Notes under the pieces: model-generated
What the model saw: the letters and a program-made list of their open reading frames with translations, nothing else
Databases searched by the model: none
Told to the model about the DNA's origin: nothing
Shown here: positions 44,215 to 52,362 of the stretch, in pieces
Layout of the letters: each line of letters begins with the position of its first letter
Numbering within the stretch: position 1 is the first letter of the stretch
From: a virus
DNA: 64,000 nucleotides
IMG/VR virus record: IMGVR_UViG_3300035193_000067
Coordinates: 62,001 to 126,000 of that record
Reading direction: 5' to 3' (one strand)
Made by a program: the position numbers and the translations under genes

Positions 44215-46383
44215 TCAGAATTTCTGACCAGGTCTGAAAAGAGTGGTATCAAAAGCATTCTGAGATGCGTGCAATTTCTTGATCACATCTCTTCTCCTGC
44301 CGGAGTCCAGTCGAGATACTACAGAGTCCTTGATAATTCTGTCAAGACCTATTACACATCTGGCAAGGTCATCAGATCCTCTACCTCGGACAGATCCCTT
44401 CTTCGGAGAGATCACACGAGTCAGATCAGAGGATCTTCCCAAACGCAGCAACTCAACCAGGACTACAGACTCCCCAGACATAAGCTCTTCAGGCGTCCCC
44501 ATCTGCAGAGCTCCTTCAGTAGTCAATCCTACCATATCCACAGGATCAGGAGGAAGCAGCTGCACCTTGTCTCCATACAGCTCCTGAATAAAATTCATGA
44601 AATCTGCTGACTTCAATGTCACTTTATTGGATTGTATCCCAAGATCTCGAATCCCCTGAATAAGCTGTGTTGAGTTCCACCTGTCGAATGCTACTGTAGC
44701 AATCTTCTGCTTCTTTTTGATCTCTTTAATGATATCCAATATACTATTAAAGTAAATCTCCCTACCTTTTGTAGGTACAATACGCATAGCCCAGTCAACC
44801 ACGGTTATAAGTTTGGCAAGATTCTCACCCTGTGAGAGAGCCTGCCCAGATCCTCCAGAGAGCATTCCACGTGCCATTGGGCAGTCAGGATCCATGTCCT
44901 CAGAACCTAACCTGACAGCTGTATCAGCAAAGCTTATGAAGCCTTCAGGAGCCTCTGAAGGTACTCTGATTTCAGGCATGCCCAGGTAGTGATCCGCATC
45001 CACATACTCAGGATGTCCTCCCGCAAGTGCAAAGCTGTCAAAGGTTTCCCCGGCATCTCCAAATATGTATAGCGGACTTTTGAAATTGTAGGGACAGTCT
45101 GCCACTGCTGCCCCGTCATAATGTTTACCTGTTTTATCGGTAATGTGCAGTTTTTCAAAAGTGACTGTAGGTTTCTTCTCGTGGTCAATACATTTCCAAA
45201 ATCTCAAAGGAGAATCAATAAGAGGTGTCTCAGCTGCCGGAGGATTTACACCAAAGTCACGCTCAGCACCTATTGCATCCTTTGCATACTCTTCATCGAA
45301 ATCTGCCCGAGTAAACTGAGGATTGAACTCCCAGGTAGGACCTTTCCAGTACAAGGTCTTCTTCAGAGCTCCTTGAGAAGCCTTGGCATACAGCTGCATG
45401 GCTGCATCGTCAATACTGATAGGACTGGTAACGTTGAGCATTATCCCGAAAAACTGAGGCAGCTGCATACGTCTGACAGCACCTCGGACAGTCTTTAAGG
45501 ACTGGTTAAGCACACGATACAGCTCCTGTGCAGAAGTTTTCGACTCTGTTACAGACAGACGGGAGAGCTCATCAATTCCTGCGAAGATCCTTGTCTTACC
45601 GGCAATACCGCCTGAGTTGCTGGACAACCTGTTAATACGCAACTGAAGATACTCATCAATTATTGCATCATCCAGCTCCTTGTATTTCCACAGACCAGTT
45701 TTACCAATCTGCTGAGATTCCAGATTGGTAATGTATGCAACAGCCTTGTTCATCCATGGAGAGTTGTTTCTCATGGATCGGAATTTTGCATAAATTGTGT
45801 CACGGGCCTGCATGGCTGTGGAAGCTGCAAAAGAAATCTCGAAGGTCTCACCCAGGGCCTGTCCAAGCATCCTGGGGATAGCATGCCTACCGCCTCTGGA
45901 AGCTATTACACGTAGGACATGCTCAATGTAACCTCCCATGTGAGCGCCAAAGAAGGACTTACCAGATCTCATGCCTGCGATGACAAGACCCTGATCGTAA
46001 TGAGTGACCATACCATCGTCAAGGAATTCATAGTAGGTTGTTCCACACTTGGGGCATTTGAAATCATTGTCTGCATCAGACCACTCAAGCAGTACTTCAG
46101 ACTCCAGGTACTCACGGCCTTTTCCCCAGGGATCTGCCGATTCAATGTCCTGAGGATTGCAAACCTTACAACGTAAATTGAAAAAGTCTCTGAGAAGCTG
46201 ATACTGTCGGGAATGCTGAAAAGTGGATGGTACATTCCAGTAGTCAGTACCTGTCACCCATTGAATAATGTTTGGAGCAAAAGTGCTTAGATATTGCTTT
46301 TCTTCGGCAAGCTGATCAGATCCGCCGATACGTGAATCAATTTGACTGGAAAGATCGTTGAGGAATTCTATGGAGGATTTCAT
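44215..46383 (-). CDS. terL: Large terminase subunit (TerL)
   Basis: A 722-aa protein with an ATPase domain: Walker A AGMRSGKS at 136-143 and Walker B RIFAGIDE at 265-272 with the catalytic Glu. A LNVTSPIS coupling-like motif is near 316-323. The nuclease domain has IFGDAGETFDSFAL (D443) and VAFDRWNST. Unusually, CxxC pairs at C72/C75 and C110/C113 form a zinc-ribbon-like insert between the N-terminus and Walker A. It packages DNA into the prohead with the portal. The length is greater than the common 450-600 aa, due to the zinc insert and C-terminal extension. Confidence 0.9.
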   Translation of the reverse strand: MKSSIEFLNDLSSQIDSRIGGSDQLAEEKQYLSTFAPNIIQWVTGTDYWNVPSTFQHSRQYQLLRDFFNLRCKVCNPQDIESADPWGKGREYLESEVLLEWSDADNDFKCPKCGTTYYEFLDDGMVTHYDQGLVIAGMRSGKSFFGAHMGGYIEHVLRVIASRGGRHAIPRMLGQALGETFEISFAASTAMQARDTIYAKFRSMRNNSPWMNKAVAYITNLESQQIGKTGLWKYKELDDAIIDEYLQLRINRLSSNSGGIAGKTRIFAGIDELSRLSVTESKTSAQELYRVLNQSLKTVRGAVRRMQLPQFFGIMLNVTSPISIDDAAMQLYAKASQGALKKTLYWKGPTWEFNPQFTRADFDEEYAKDAIGAERDFGVNPPAAETPLIDSPLRFWKCIDHEKKPTVTFEKLHITDKTGKHYDGAAVADCPYNFKSPLYIFGDAGETFDSFALAGGHPEYVDADHYLGMPEIRVPSEAPEGFISFADTAVRLGSEDMDPDCPMARGMLSGGSGQALSQGENLAKLITVVDWAMRIVPTKGREIYFNSILDIIKEIKKKQKIATVAFDRWNSTQLIQGIRDLGIQSNKVTLKSADFMNFIQELYGDKVQLLPPDPVDMVGLTTEGALQMGTPEELMSGESVVLVELLRLGRSSDLTRVISPKKGSVRGRGSDDLARCVIGLDRIIKDSVVSRLDSGRRRDVIKKLHASQNAFDTTLFRPGQKF

Positions 46384-46390
46384 TTAAGAT

Positions 46391-47158
46391 TTAATCAGAT
46401 TGTGAGGGATCTGATGTACTCACAGCAATAAAGTTGTTACTTTCTTCTAGCGTATATAATACATCTGGTTCAAGACCGTCTTCTCCTATATACCCTATTT
46501 TAACACGGGATCGTTCTACCTTACTATCCCAGTACTCAATAGAAATTTTACCTCGTTCACCTGCTGAAGCAGATCCTCCGCATCCTACCGTGGCAAATCC
46601 TTCAACACCCACTTTAGCAGATCCTCCTGATCCTGCTGTAGCATACCCATAGTTATCAGCTACGGAAACCCCGTGATAGCCAGAAGTAGATCTACCTCCT
46701 ATACCTGAAACTGAAGTTCCATAATCACCTGTACAGGAGACTCCGCACTTTCCTGATGTAGCAGATCCTCTGCAACCTGAAACAGCCATTGCAAGATCTC
46801 CTACAGAAACAGTAGCACCCACTACAGGACCTTGTGCTCCTTTTCTCATGATAAAATCTGTAGCAGATTTCTGATCCCCACAATGCTCTACATACCCTGA
46901 TTGAAACTCGACATGTGTGCTATGCTGCCGGATAGTACCATCTACACGAATTACCAACCACTTAGCTTCAGGAAACCAATCAATTACACCACCAAAACCA
47001 CTGCCCCAAAAAAGACCATACAACCCACTATGATCAACTTCAGGATCCCAGTCAGCAGACTCCACATAACCCGATTCAGGCCATTGAAAACCTTTATAAT
47101 CAGTAAGATCCTCTTTACAAGTCCTCAAAACATAAACTGGATTATTTACACCACTCAT
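46391..47158 (-). CDS. DUF7666-like protein with octapeptide solenoid (late copy)
   Basis: A 255-aa protein. N-terminal DUF7666-like domain (YVLRTCKEDLTDYKGFQWPE, LYGLFWGSGFGGVIDW, KWLVIRVDG, GYVEHCGD) is followed by about ten eight-residue repeats (residues about 125-210) of the type xxxSGxxG/ATAGxxG, suited to a parallel beta-solenoid, then KISIEYWDS and IGYIGEDGLEPDVLYTL. A second paralogue with a membrane anchor is encoded at 58045-58905 on the other strand. Function is unknown; the gene overlaps the previous stop next to TerL, a late operon position. The family name is from memory. Confidence 0.7.
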   Translation of the reverse strand: MSGVNNPVYVLRTCKEDLTDYKGFQWPESGYVESADWDPEVDHSGLYGLFWGSGFGGVIDWFPEAKWLVIRVDGTIRQHSTHVEFQSGYVEHCGDQKSATDFIMRKGAQGPVVGATVSVGDLAMAVSGCRGSATSGKCGVSCTGDYGTSVSGIGGRSTSGYHGVSVADNYGYATAGSGGSAKVGVEGFATVGCGGSASAGERGKISIEYWDSKVERSRVKIGYIGEDGLEPDVLYTLEESNNFIAVSTSDPSQSD

Positions 47159-47424
47159 TACTCCTCCTCATGCAGATAATCCTCATCATACGCGTCATCA
47201 GAGTCTTCCCAGTAAGCCTGGGAAAAACTGTCCGCCTCTCGTGCCTCAACACCTGTAACTGATAGATAACCTTCTTCATCACCGTAATAACGTCCAAGCT
47301 CAATATGAGTATACCCCTTGCTCAAGGCCTTCTCCCTGACATTAATCAGGAAATCTACAACCTGTACCAGATCTCCTTCAAGCTCTTCCTCTTTAATTAT
47401 CTTCAGTTCTTTCCGCATAAGCAT
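47158..47424 (-). CDS. Hypothetical acidic protein, 88 aa
   Basis: Start ATG 47424 (MLMRKELKIIKEEE) or ATG 47418 two codons on; AGG lies near both. The frame also extends to 47466 without a ribosome site. Middle IELGRYYGDEEGYLSVTG and an acidic tail DDAYDEDYLHEEE are seen. It overlaps the preceding gene's end by about 30 bases. No family is recognised. Confidence 0.55.
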   Translation of the reverse strand: MLMRKELKIIKEEELEGDLVQVVDFLINVREKALSKGYTHIELGRYYGDEEGYLSVTGVEAREADSFSQAYWEDSDDAYDEDYLHEEE

Positions 47425-47698
47425 TACCTGCACATTCCAATAGTATGTTGGAAAGGATATGATCACCCTCTCTCACTTTGATCTTACTTTTATCTATGGA
47501 TCTAGGTAAAATATATTTGATACCATCAACCCACACTTCCAATCCCAAATATGATAAGGCATACACTGTCGGGAATTTTATAAGGGATGCCAAAAAAGGC
47601 TCACCCTCTTTGTACTCATCAGGAAATCTCAGAACAACCCTTCCAAGAGGCTGGCCGTTCTCTCTCCTTAATATGTGATCCTGCTGAAAAGTTTTCAT
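47393..47698 (-). CDS. Hypothetical protein, 101 aa
   Basis: MKTFQQDHILRRENGQPLGR, an alpha/beta protein with VYALSYLGLEVWVDGIKYIL. The gene carries within it a possible late-class promoter (47551-47583). Its 3' end overlaps the next gene's start. No family is recognised. Confidence 0.6.
   Translation of the reverse strand: MKTFQQDHILRRENGQPLGRVVLRFPDEYKEGEPFLASLIKFPTVYALSYLGLEVWVDGIKYILPRSIDKSKIKVREGDHILSNILLECAGNAYAERTEDN
47551..47583 (-). promoter_or_regulatory. Possible internal late-class promoter
   Basis: Minus strand: TTATAAAATTCCC (47583-47571), then GACA and ten more bases (14 in all), TATCAT (47556-47551). It resembles the late element with one extra T and a weaker -10 box. Located inside a coding sequence, so it may be chance; it would serve the DUF7666-TerL genes. 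Confidence 0.3.
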
Positions 47699-47701
47699 AT
47701 C

Positions 47702-47926
47702 CTACTTCCTGTTCAACTCTCTTAGAAACTCTGCAAAACATCGATTAAGTTCTGCGTTATTATCTTTTTCACCCTTCAGTTCTGCCTGACTTTTGCTGTA
47801 CATCCTACGTAGAGTAGACAATTCACTGGAATAAATATCTCTTAACTTATAACAGGTATCCTTCCAGAATCTAACATCCTCAATAAGCTCGCTGACAACT
47901 CTAGTGTGTCTATATCTAATTTCCAT
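47702..47926 (-). CDS. Coiled-coil protein, 74 aa
   Basis: ATG 47926 (MEIRYRHTRVVSELI) follows GGAGGTG at good spacing; the longer frame to 47962 is unlikely. A helical, charged protein (FWKDTCYKLRDIYSSELSTL). Its start lies inside the previous gene's end. No family is recognised. Confidence 0.6.
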   Translation of the reverse strand: MEIRYRHTRVVSELIEDVRFWKDTCYKLRDIYSSELSTLRRMYSKSQAELKGEKDNNAELNRCFAEFLRELNRK

Positions 47927-48104
47927 TTTCATCACCTCCATCATCATACAGATCACAACCATCTACAAAAATAGAGTCAAGACTCCCACAGACATTATAA
48001 CTGTAAACCATGCAATCATAATGTTCGCTTTCCCTGTTGTCACAGATTGAATAAAATATACTCTCACCATATTCCGAGTGTTTACATTCTTTACATTTAC
48101 TCAT
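47916..48104 (-). CDS. Small Cys-rich protein, 62 aa
   Basis: MSKCKECKHSEYGESIFYSI with six Cys (C4, C7, C21, C31, C39, C50), suited to a zinc knuckle-like fold. The acidic end DDGGDENGN is disordered. Overlaps the following gene. A nucleic acid or protein-binding role is possible but not shown. Confidence 0.6.
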   Translation of the reverse strand: MSKCKECKHSEYGESIFYSICDNRESEHYDCMVYSYNVCGSLDSIFVDGCDLYDDGGDENGN

Positions 48105-48133
48105 TCATGTGTATCCTTTGAATCAGTCATTTT

Positions 48134-49048
48134 TCATGAGTCCTTAATCTTGAATTCTGTCAAAATCTTCTTGAGGATCACCGGGAGGACATCCTTCATT
48201 GCTTCAGCAAGCCTCTTCAGAACCATCCCGAAGACTTCATCCGGCATGCTGCTGCCTGGGTACTCTGTTTTAAAGCTGTCTCTGCCTTCATCCAGGAGCG
48301 GTTTAAGTCTCTCAATAAAAGCTACTGTAGTCAGCTCCAGCGCCTTGTGAACAGCCTCTCCAGTGATTTTGGTGGTGTTTCTGAGCTTGGACAGATCCTG
48401 TTTCTGCTTAACCAGTGCTGAAACCTGTTTCTGGTATGACTCGATCTCTTCAATAGTGATCTGCTCCTGCGCTTTGATACGATCTTTCAAAGTCTTGTCG
48501 AAATACAGGAGGATCTCCTCAAGACTCTGCACCATCTGCTGAAGACCAATAAACTCTGTCAGCTTTTCATTGGCTGTCTCCACCATGTTGGTGGATGCTT
48601 CAAAGACTGCCGGAGTGATTACAATAGCCTTGGAGGACTTTTTAAACGAAGGATCGTGTCCTCCATTCTCAATCTGATTTTTGCACTGAAGAAAGTCTCT
48701 GCAGTGCCCTGTGGTACCCTCTGATTTAAAACCTGTCAAATGCCTGTCCACATTCTCCCGGTTAAATCGGGAGATCTTCTCAGACTCCTGACGATCCTCA
48801 TTAATGTCGTCAAGGCGGCTGTTTAAGTACCTGATCAGATCTGCCTTGCTGACACCGTCCTTTTCAAATTTCCTGTGAAACTCCAGCCAGGTCTCCGGAT
48901 CGATAATGAACAGTTTACAGATCTTGCAAGTTGGTACCCACTTGTCATTAGCGGAGGATTGCCTGGTTAAGGCCTTTAGAGGAGTACCTGTGGAGGGTTC
49001 CTGAGTAATGCTGTCATTAAAAGGATCTGTATTTGTAAAGTCTTCCAT
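48134..49048 (-). CDS. Candidate small terminase subunit (coiled-coil with zinc/HTH-like N-terminus)
   Basis: A 304-aa protein. N-terminal CKICKLFIIDPETWLEFHRK, then an HTH-like helical part (GVSKADLIRYLNSRL...ISRFNRENVDRHL), a CRDFLQCKN segment and a long coiled coil about residues 160-290. Small terminases often combine an HTH-like DNA-binding domain with a coiled oligomerisation region and lie upstream of TerL. The gene is upstream of TerL with a few small genes between. No sequence match proves it. Confidence 0.45.
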   Translation of the reverse strand: MEDFTNTDPFNDSITQEPSTGTPLKALTRQSSANDKWVPTCKICKLFIIDPETWLEFHRKFEKDGVSKADLIRYLNSRLDDINEDRQESEKISRFNRENVDRHLTGFKSEGTTGHCRDFLQCKNQIENGGHDPSFKKSSKAIVITPAVFEASTNMVETANEKLTEFIGLQQMVQSLEEILLYFDKTLKDRIKAQEQITIEEIESYQKQVSALVKQKQDLSKLRNTTKITGEAVHKALELTTVAFIERLKPLLDEGRDSFKTEYPGSSMPDEVFGMVLKRLAEAMKDVLPVILKKILTEFKIKDS

Positions 49049-49082
49049 AATAGTAATTACTTTTTATGGAGGACCTGAAGAA

Positions 49083-49538
49083 TTATTTATTCTTTTGAAG
49101 CTCTTCCAGGGCGTCCTTGAGAGCTTCCTTCAGCATCTCCCGTTCTGACTCATCCCTCTTGCGGAGATCTGATTGAATGGTCTGAATGGAGGCTTTGTTG
49201 TTCTCCACAGAGTAATCCAGTTTGTCAATAAGGCGTACCGCAGCTATTCCTGTGGTAAGGAAGAATACAAGAAGAGCTATACCAATTCCTGCCTGCCATC
49301 TGTACAGAGTCTTGACAGATCTTTCATTTTCTATAGAGGTTTCCTTCAAATCATTAATTCTATCTGAAGCAGTACATACATGTTCTACAGGTATTGATGT
49401 AGAGATGTCACTCAATCTGTCTGAAAGGTGATTCAGTTCTCTTTTAACACTTTCTCTATAATCACTGCATGAATCTCTTTGAGCGTTTAAATCGTCCTGC
49501 AGGACTTCCAGGGTTGTTGGCATTTTCTTACGGACCAT
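49083..49538 (-). CDS. Coiled-coil membrane protein, holin/XhlA-like layout
   Basis: A 151-aa protein with coiled coils on both sides of one membrane segment (GIGIALLVFFLTTGIAAVRLI, about residues 84-103). It starts at ATG 49538 or ATG 49523. The layout recalls XhlA-like lysis accessory proteins and other single-span coiled-coil proteins. It is the first minus-strand gene after the divergent region. Function inferred from topology alone. Confidence 0.5.
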   Translation of the reverse strand: MVRKKMPTTLEVLQDDLNAQRDSCSDYRESVKRELNHLSDRLSDISTSIPVEHVCTASDRINDLKETSIENERSVKTLYRWQAGIGIALLVFFLTTGIAAVRLIDKLDYSVENNKASIQTIQSDLRKRDESEREMLKEALKDALEELQKNK

Positions 49539-49687
49539 GATGTGAGGACATTCCTTTGCATTGAATCAGATCTTCCAAGTTTCATTATATTACAGATTTA
49601 ATAGAATTTATTAAATACACTATCTATTCAGCTATATAAAAAATATTTTAATAAAAGTAGAATCTAAAATAATAGGATAAAGCCGGA

Positions 49688-49701
49688 GCTCGCTTGCGAG
49701 C
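49688..49701. repeat. REP-like palindrome
   Basis: GCTCGC-TT-GCGAGC perfect hairpin, with outer GCC/GGC bases possible. It overlaps the left arm of a 10-bp inverted repeat whose other arm is at 49815-49824. Confidence 0.6.
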
Positions 49702-50224
49702 GGATGGCTGCCTAAAACGATGGTAAAAAAGGTAAAACCACTTTTTACATAGATCCCCTTTAGAATTAAACGTTTTTAACAGTGTCTGTCGTTCTTACCG
49801 TTTATTTTCTATCCGCCATCCGCTTCGCTACGGCGTCATCCTTTTATTTTTACGGATCTATTTTTTCTATCATTTTCTATTTACTGATCTGTTTGAAATC
49901 TGTTTAAGTCGTAAATCTGTTTGAGGTTTTTCAATGAGTTTTACGTTGAAAAGTTGTTGTCGGTTTCAAAAGGAATGTGTTTAAGTACTTTTTTCGCAAA
50001 ACCTCATCCTTTTTTCAGACAGAAGATTGGGACTCACTAATGATTCTGTAAAGTACTGTAGATATTGGGTAAAGTATAAAATGTGCTAATTTCGCTTCGC
50101 TGAAAGATGCATTAACGTACATTCCTGAAAATGTAATAGTATTCATCAAACACTCAGAATATCTATATTTATAAAAATAATCTTTTTTAAACTTTTTTAA
50201 TATCGCCTAATCTCTGTTAAGAAT

Positions 50225-50242
50225 TACTGTATTATTACAGTA
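50225..50242. repeat. Operator-like inverted repeat
   Basis: TACTGTA-TTAT-TACAGTA: perfect 7-base arms around 4 bases, in the AT-rich divergent region between leftward and rightward transcription units. Could be a repressor site. Confidence 0.45.
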
Positions 50243-50370
50243 CAATTTTACCGAATTTTAATAATTATAAACTTTTTTAGTATTACTAGAAAAAGGTGAG
50301 CAGATCATAAAATCATTAGTGAGTCAAGCAAAAAATGAATAAAATGGTAGTTTTATTTTGATAAATTTTC

Positions 50371-50399
50371 TTGCTAAAAATAGGTGGGTGCTTTATGTT
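50371..50399 (+). promoter_or_regulatory. Sigma70-like promoter for the 65-aa gene
   Basis: TTGCTA, 17 bases, TATGTT, ending 50 bases before ATG 50449. A small CCACT/AGTGG hairpin follows in the leader. Confidence 0.45.
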
Positions 50400-50448
50400 A
50401 TGAATGAATCCACTTTGGTAGTGGTTTGTTAATTTAACGGAGGTAGAT

Positions 50449-50646
50449 ATGCGTAAATTAAAAGCTGATAAGATTTTGGACCAGATTAAAGAACTCAATA
50501 AGGAGCTTGAAGCTCATCAATCAAAATGTAAGCATACAAAAGTGATTGAGGTAACAGATGATTATGGTACGACTACAACGTGTGGAATATGCAAGCTTTC
50601 CAGATTTACACCACGATGTACTTACTGGTATGATGCGGATCAATAA
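50449..50646 (+). CDS. Small zinc-binding protein, 65 aa
   Basis: MRKLKADKILDQIKELNKEL coiled N-terminus, then CKH, CGICK and a later C (C27, H29, C45, C48, C57), a likely zinc site. It starts behind a GGAGG ribosome site. A stem (50666-50686) follows the stop. Function unknown; small zinc proteins of this kind are often phage regulators. Confidence 0.6.
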   Translation: MRKLKADKILDQIKELNKELEAHQSKCKHTKVIEVTDDYGTTTTCGICKLSRFTPRCTYWYDADQ

Positions 50647-50665
50647 GTATGCTGATTAATTAGTG

Positions 50666-50686
50666 TAATCTATCTTAAGTAGATTA
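50666..50686. repeat. Hairpin after 65-aa gene
   Basis: TAATCTA (50666-50672), loop TCTTAAG, TAGATTA (50680-50686). Seven perfect base pairs. No strong T tract follows, so its role as a terminator is uncertain. Confidence 0.4.
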
Positions 50687-50711
50687 TTGATACTACAATA
50701 TTTTAAGAGGC

Positions 50712-50742
50712 TTTATAAACGCTACCAAGCCTAGTATATAAT
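50712..50742 (+). promoter_or_regulatory. Late-class promoter (plus-strand) upstream of virion-like gene
   Basis: TTTATAAACGC (50712-50722), 14 bases, TATAAT (50737-50742). Same spacing as the minus-strand late promoters, and the element matches at 8 of the conserved positions. It lies 41 bases upstream of ATG 50784. Confidence 0.5.
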
Positions 50743-50783
50743 ACGTAAAGGTGTACTGTCAACTGTTTTACGTAGGAGAGGTA

Positions 50784-51128
50784 ATGACAACTTTATACAT
50801 AAAAAATCTGACAAATAAAAATATTTCTATCGATGGAGGTGGTGAATCTCCTTTAAGGTTGTATATAACCCCTGCAGTAGGCAGAAATTATGCAACAATA
50901 GATGATTCTAATCTTGTAGGAGATACTGTTGCATGTAATTTTATTGCATCTTTAATTTCTGAAAGTAAGGTTTTAGTATCGGTTGGATCTATAACCGGAA
51001 CATCTGTATCTGCTGCATCTATTCTTAAATATGCGTCGGGTACTCAATGGAGTGCGCCTGAAGGTAATGGTGCTATCAATAAGCTAAAGAGCGCTGCGGT
51101 GAGAAGGGTTGATGTTGTTTGGGGATAG
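50784..51128 (+). CDS. Virion-like N-terminal domain protein (5' half of a split SGNH gene)
   Basis: ATG 50784 (MTTLYIKNLTNKNISIDGGG) follows AGGAGAGGT; the longer frame to 50751 is unlikely. The 114-aa product matches residues 1-90 of the 244-aa protein at 52363 closely (same NISIDG, SPLRLYI/TPVRLYI, VGxNYATxxD, ILKYASGTQW). It then ends in VRRVDVVWG, exactly where the next frame carries FGDSN of an SGNH hydrolase. Read through a +1 frame change the two would make one N-terminal-domain hydrolase of about 480 aa. This could be a programmed shift, a mutation or an assembly error. Confidence 0.6.
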   Translation: MTTLYIKNLTNKNISIDGGGESPLRLYITPAVGRNYATIDDSNLVGDTVACNFIASLISESKVLVSVGSITGTSVSAASILKYASGTQWSAPEGNGAINKLKSAAVRRVDVVWG

Positions 51129-52227
51129 CAACCAACATTATGATGATAAAGGGTTTGACTGGGCTATTAATAACTACTTGTCTAATACATACGGAAATTA
51201 TGCCAGCCCAGTTTTTTGTAATGAAGTTTATCCTTTTCAGGCTACTGATTCTTTTCTTGGTCTACTGGATGTGCCTGATACTATAAATACGAACCATGCT
51301 GACTATTTTATTAACGACGGGAAGGGTACTTTTACTTCAACAACAAGCGTCAGACACGGTATTAGAGCTTATCAGGGTGGGAATTTTAATTTGTCATCAG
51401 CTAAGCTTAGGTACTGGTATGGCTGGGCTGGGTTTGACAGTGGTTCCGGAAATTTTACCCCAAAATTTAGAAATGCTACAGCATCTTCAACTATTCAACT
51501 ATTTGATGTGGTACCTACTAATAAAGGAGTTTTTGATCGGCAAGTTGGTTACTTTGATGTAGATGGAAGTGGTAAAGATTATGATTTCGGCTTTTATGCT
51601 ACAAATGGTACTCTTAATGCTCCAGCCACACTTTTGTTTCACAGAGTTGAAGACAGAGAGAAAATATCAGGCATCAGTTGTCATTCATTATATGGGGTAA
51701 GCGGTGCTTCCTTATATGATGCAGCTGTACAGATGAATACATGGACTCTTGGACAACTTACAGGATATTTCTCTGAAGTTAGAAGGTTACAACAAGCACA
51801 GGGCCAAGTTCCTATTATAGTAATTTATATAAATTTTGGAATTAATGATCGATCTGAGTTATCAAGGAGTATAGGAATTTACAGAGAAATTAGCTCTACT
51901 CCTGAAGGTTATCTTGATAATTTGTTGAATATTACCGACAGAATAAAATCAGTATGGGATTATAACGGCTGGGATCAATCAGAACTTTCATTTTTGATAG
52001 TACCTTCACATGTAATAGCCAGCCCTGATGATTCTACACTAGTATCTTACAGAGAGATAGCTAAGCAGGTAGAAAGAAATAGAGACGATTTTACTGTAAT
52101 TGATTTAGCCAAGGATCTTACGTATCAGGATTTTGTTAATAATGATTGGTACTCTACTACAGTTAATCATCTATCTACGGCAGGTTATACTGCTGTAACT
52201 GAAAAAATATTTGAGGGTATTAGTTAG
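51112..52227 (+). CDS. SGNH/GDSL-like hydrolase (3' half of a split gene)
   Basis: The open frame starts at TTG 51109 or ATG 51112 and encodes about 371 aa beginning MLFGDSNQHYDD. GDS is block I, YGVSGASLYD block II (Gly), INFGINDRSE block III (Asn) and VNHLSTAGY block V (His). The Asp usually three residues before the catalytic His is Thr here, so a Ser-His dyad or another acid may act. The start cuts off the beta strand that precedes GDS, and the missing strand (RRVDVV) is present at the end of the upstream frame. The likely substrate is a host-surface ester such as O-acetyl groups, which is an inference. Virion location is suggested by the linked domain. Confidence 0.7.
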   Translation: MLFGDSNQHYDDKGFDWAINNYLSNTYGNYASPVFCNEVYPFQATDSFLGLLDVPDTINTNHADYFINDGKGTFTSTTSVRHGIRAYQGGNFNLSSAKLRYWYGWAGFDSGSGNFTPKFRNATASSTIQLFDVVPTNKGVFDRQVGYFDVDGSGKDYDFGFYATNGTLNAPATLLFHRVEDREKISGISCHSLYGVSGASLYDAAVQMNTWTLGQLTGYFSEVRRLQQAQGQVPIIVIYINFGINDRSELSRSIGIYREISSTPEGYLDNLLNITDRIKSVWDYNGWDQSELSFLIVPSHVIASPDDSTLVSYREIAKQVERNRDDFTVIDLAKDLTYQDFVNNDWYSTTVNHLSTAGYTAVTEKIFEGIS

Positions 52228-52362
52228 CATCACGCAATAGTACTCTTTTACTCTATCAATTATACCTACCAACCCCCCCTCCTCTTAACAAAATCTACAG
52301 ATAGTATGATATGATTTGTATAGTATACTACCATAATTTTAATCACAGGAGTAAAGAAAAAA

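Larger units (their letters stand above)
49550..50448. other. Divergent AT-rich noncoding region with palindromes
   Basis: No gene with acceptable start and ribosome site is seen in about 900 bases between the minus-strand and plus-strand gene blocks. It holds a REP-like palindrome at 49688-49701 (GCTCGC-TT-GCGAGC), a 10-bp inverted repeat AGCGGATGGC/GCCATCCGCT at 49699-49708 and 49815-49824, the short repeat CGCTTCGCT at 49821 and 50093, and an AT-rich stretch with a 7-bp arm inverted repeat at 50225-50242 (ACTGTA-TTAT-TACAGT core). A TATAAT on the minus strand at about 49585 may serve the leftward genes. An origin, ncRNA or regulatory hub is possible. Confidence 0.6.

Noticed and set aside
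49681-49860. IS200/IS605-type end hairpins or a transposon remnant
   Set aside because: No transposase or TnpB/IscB gene is nearby; the palindromes alone do not support it.
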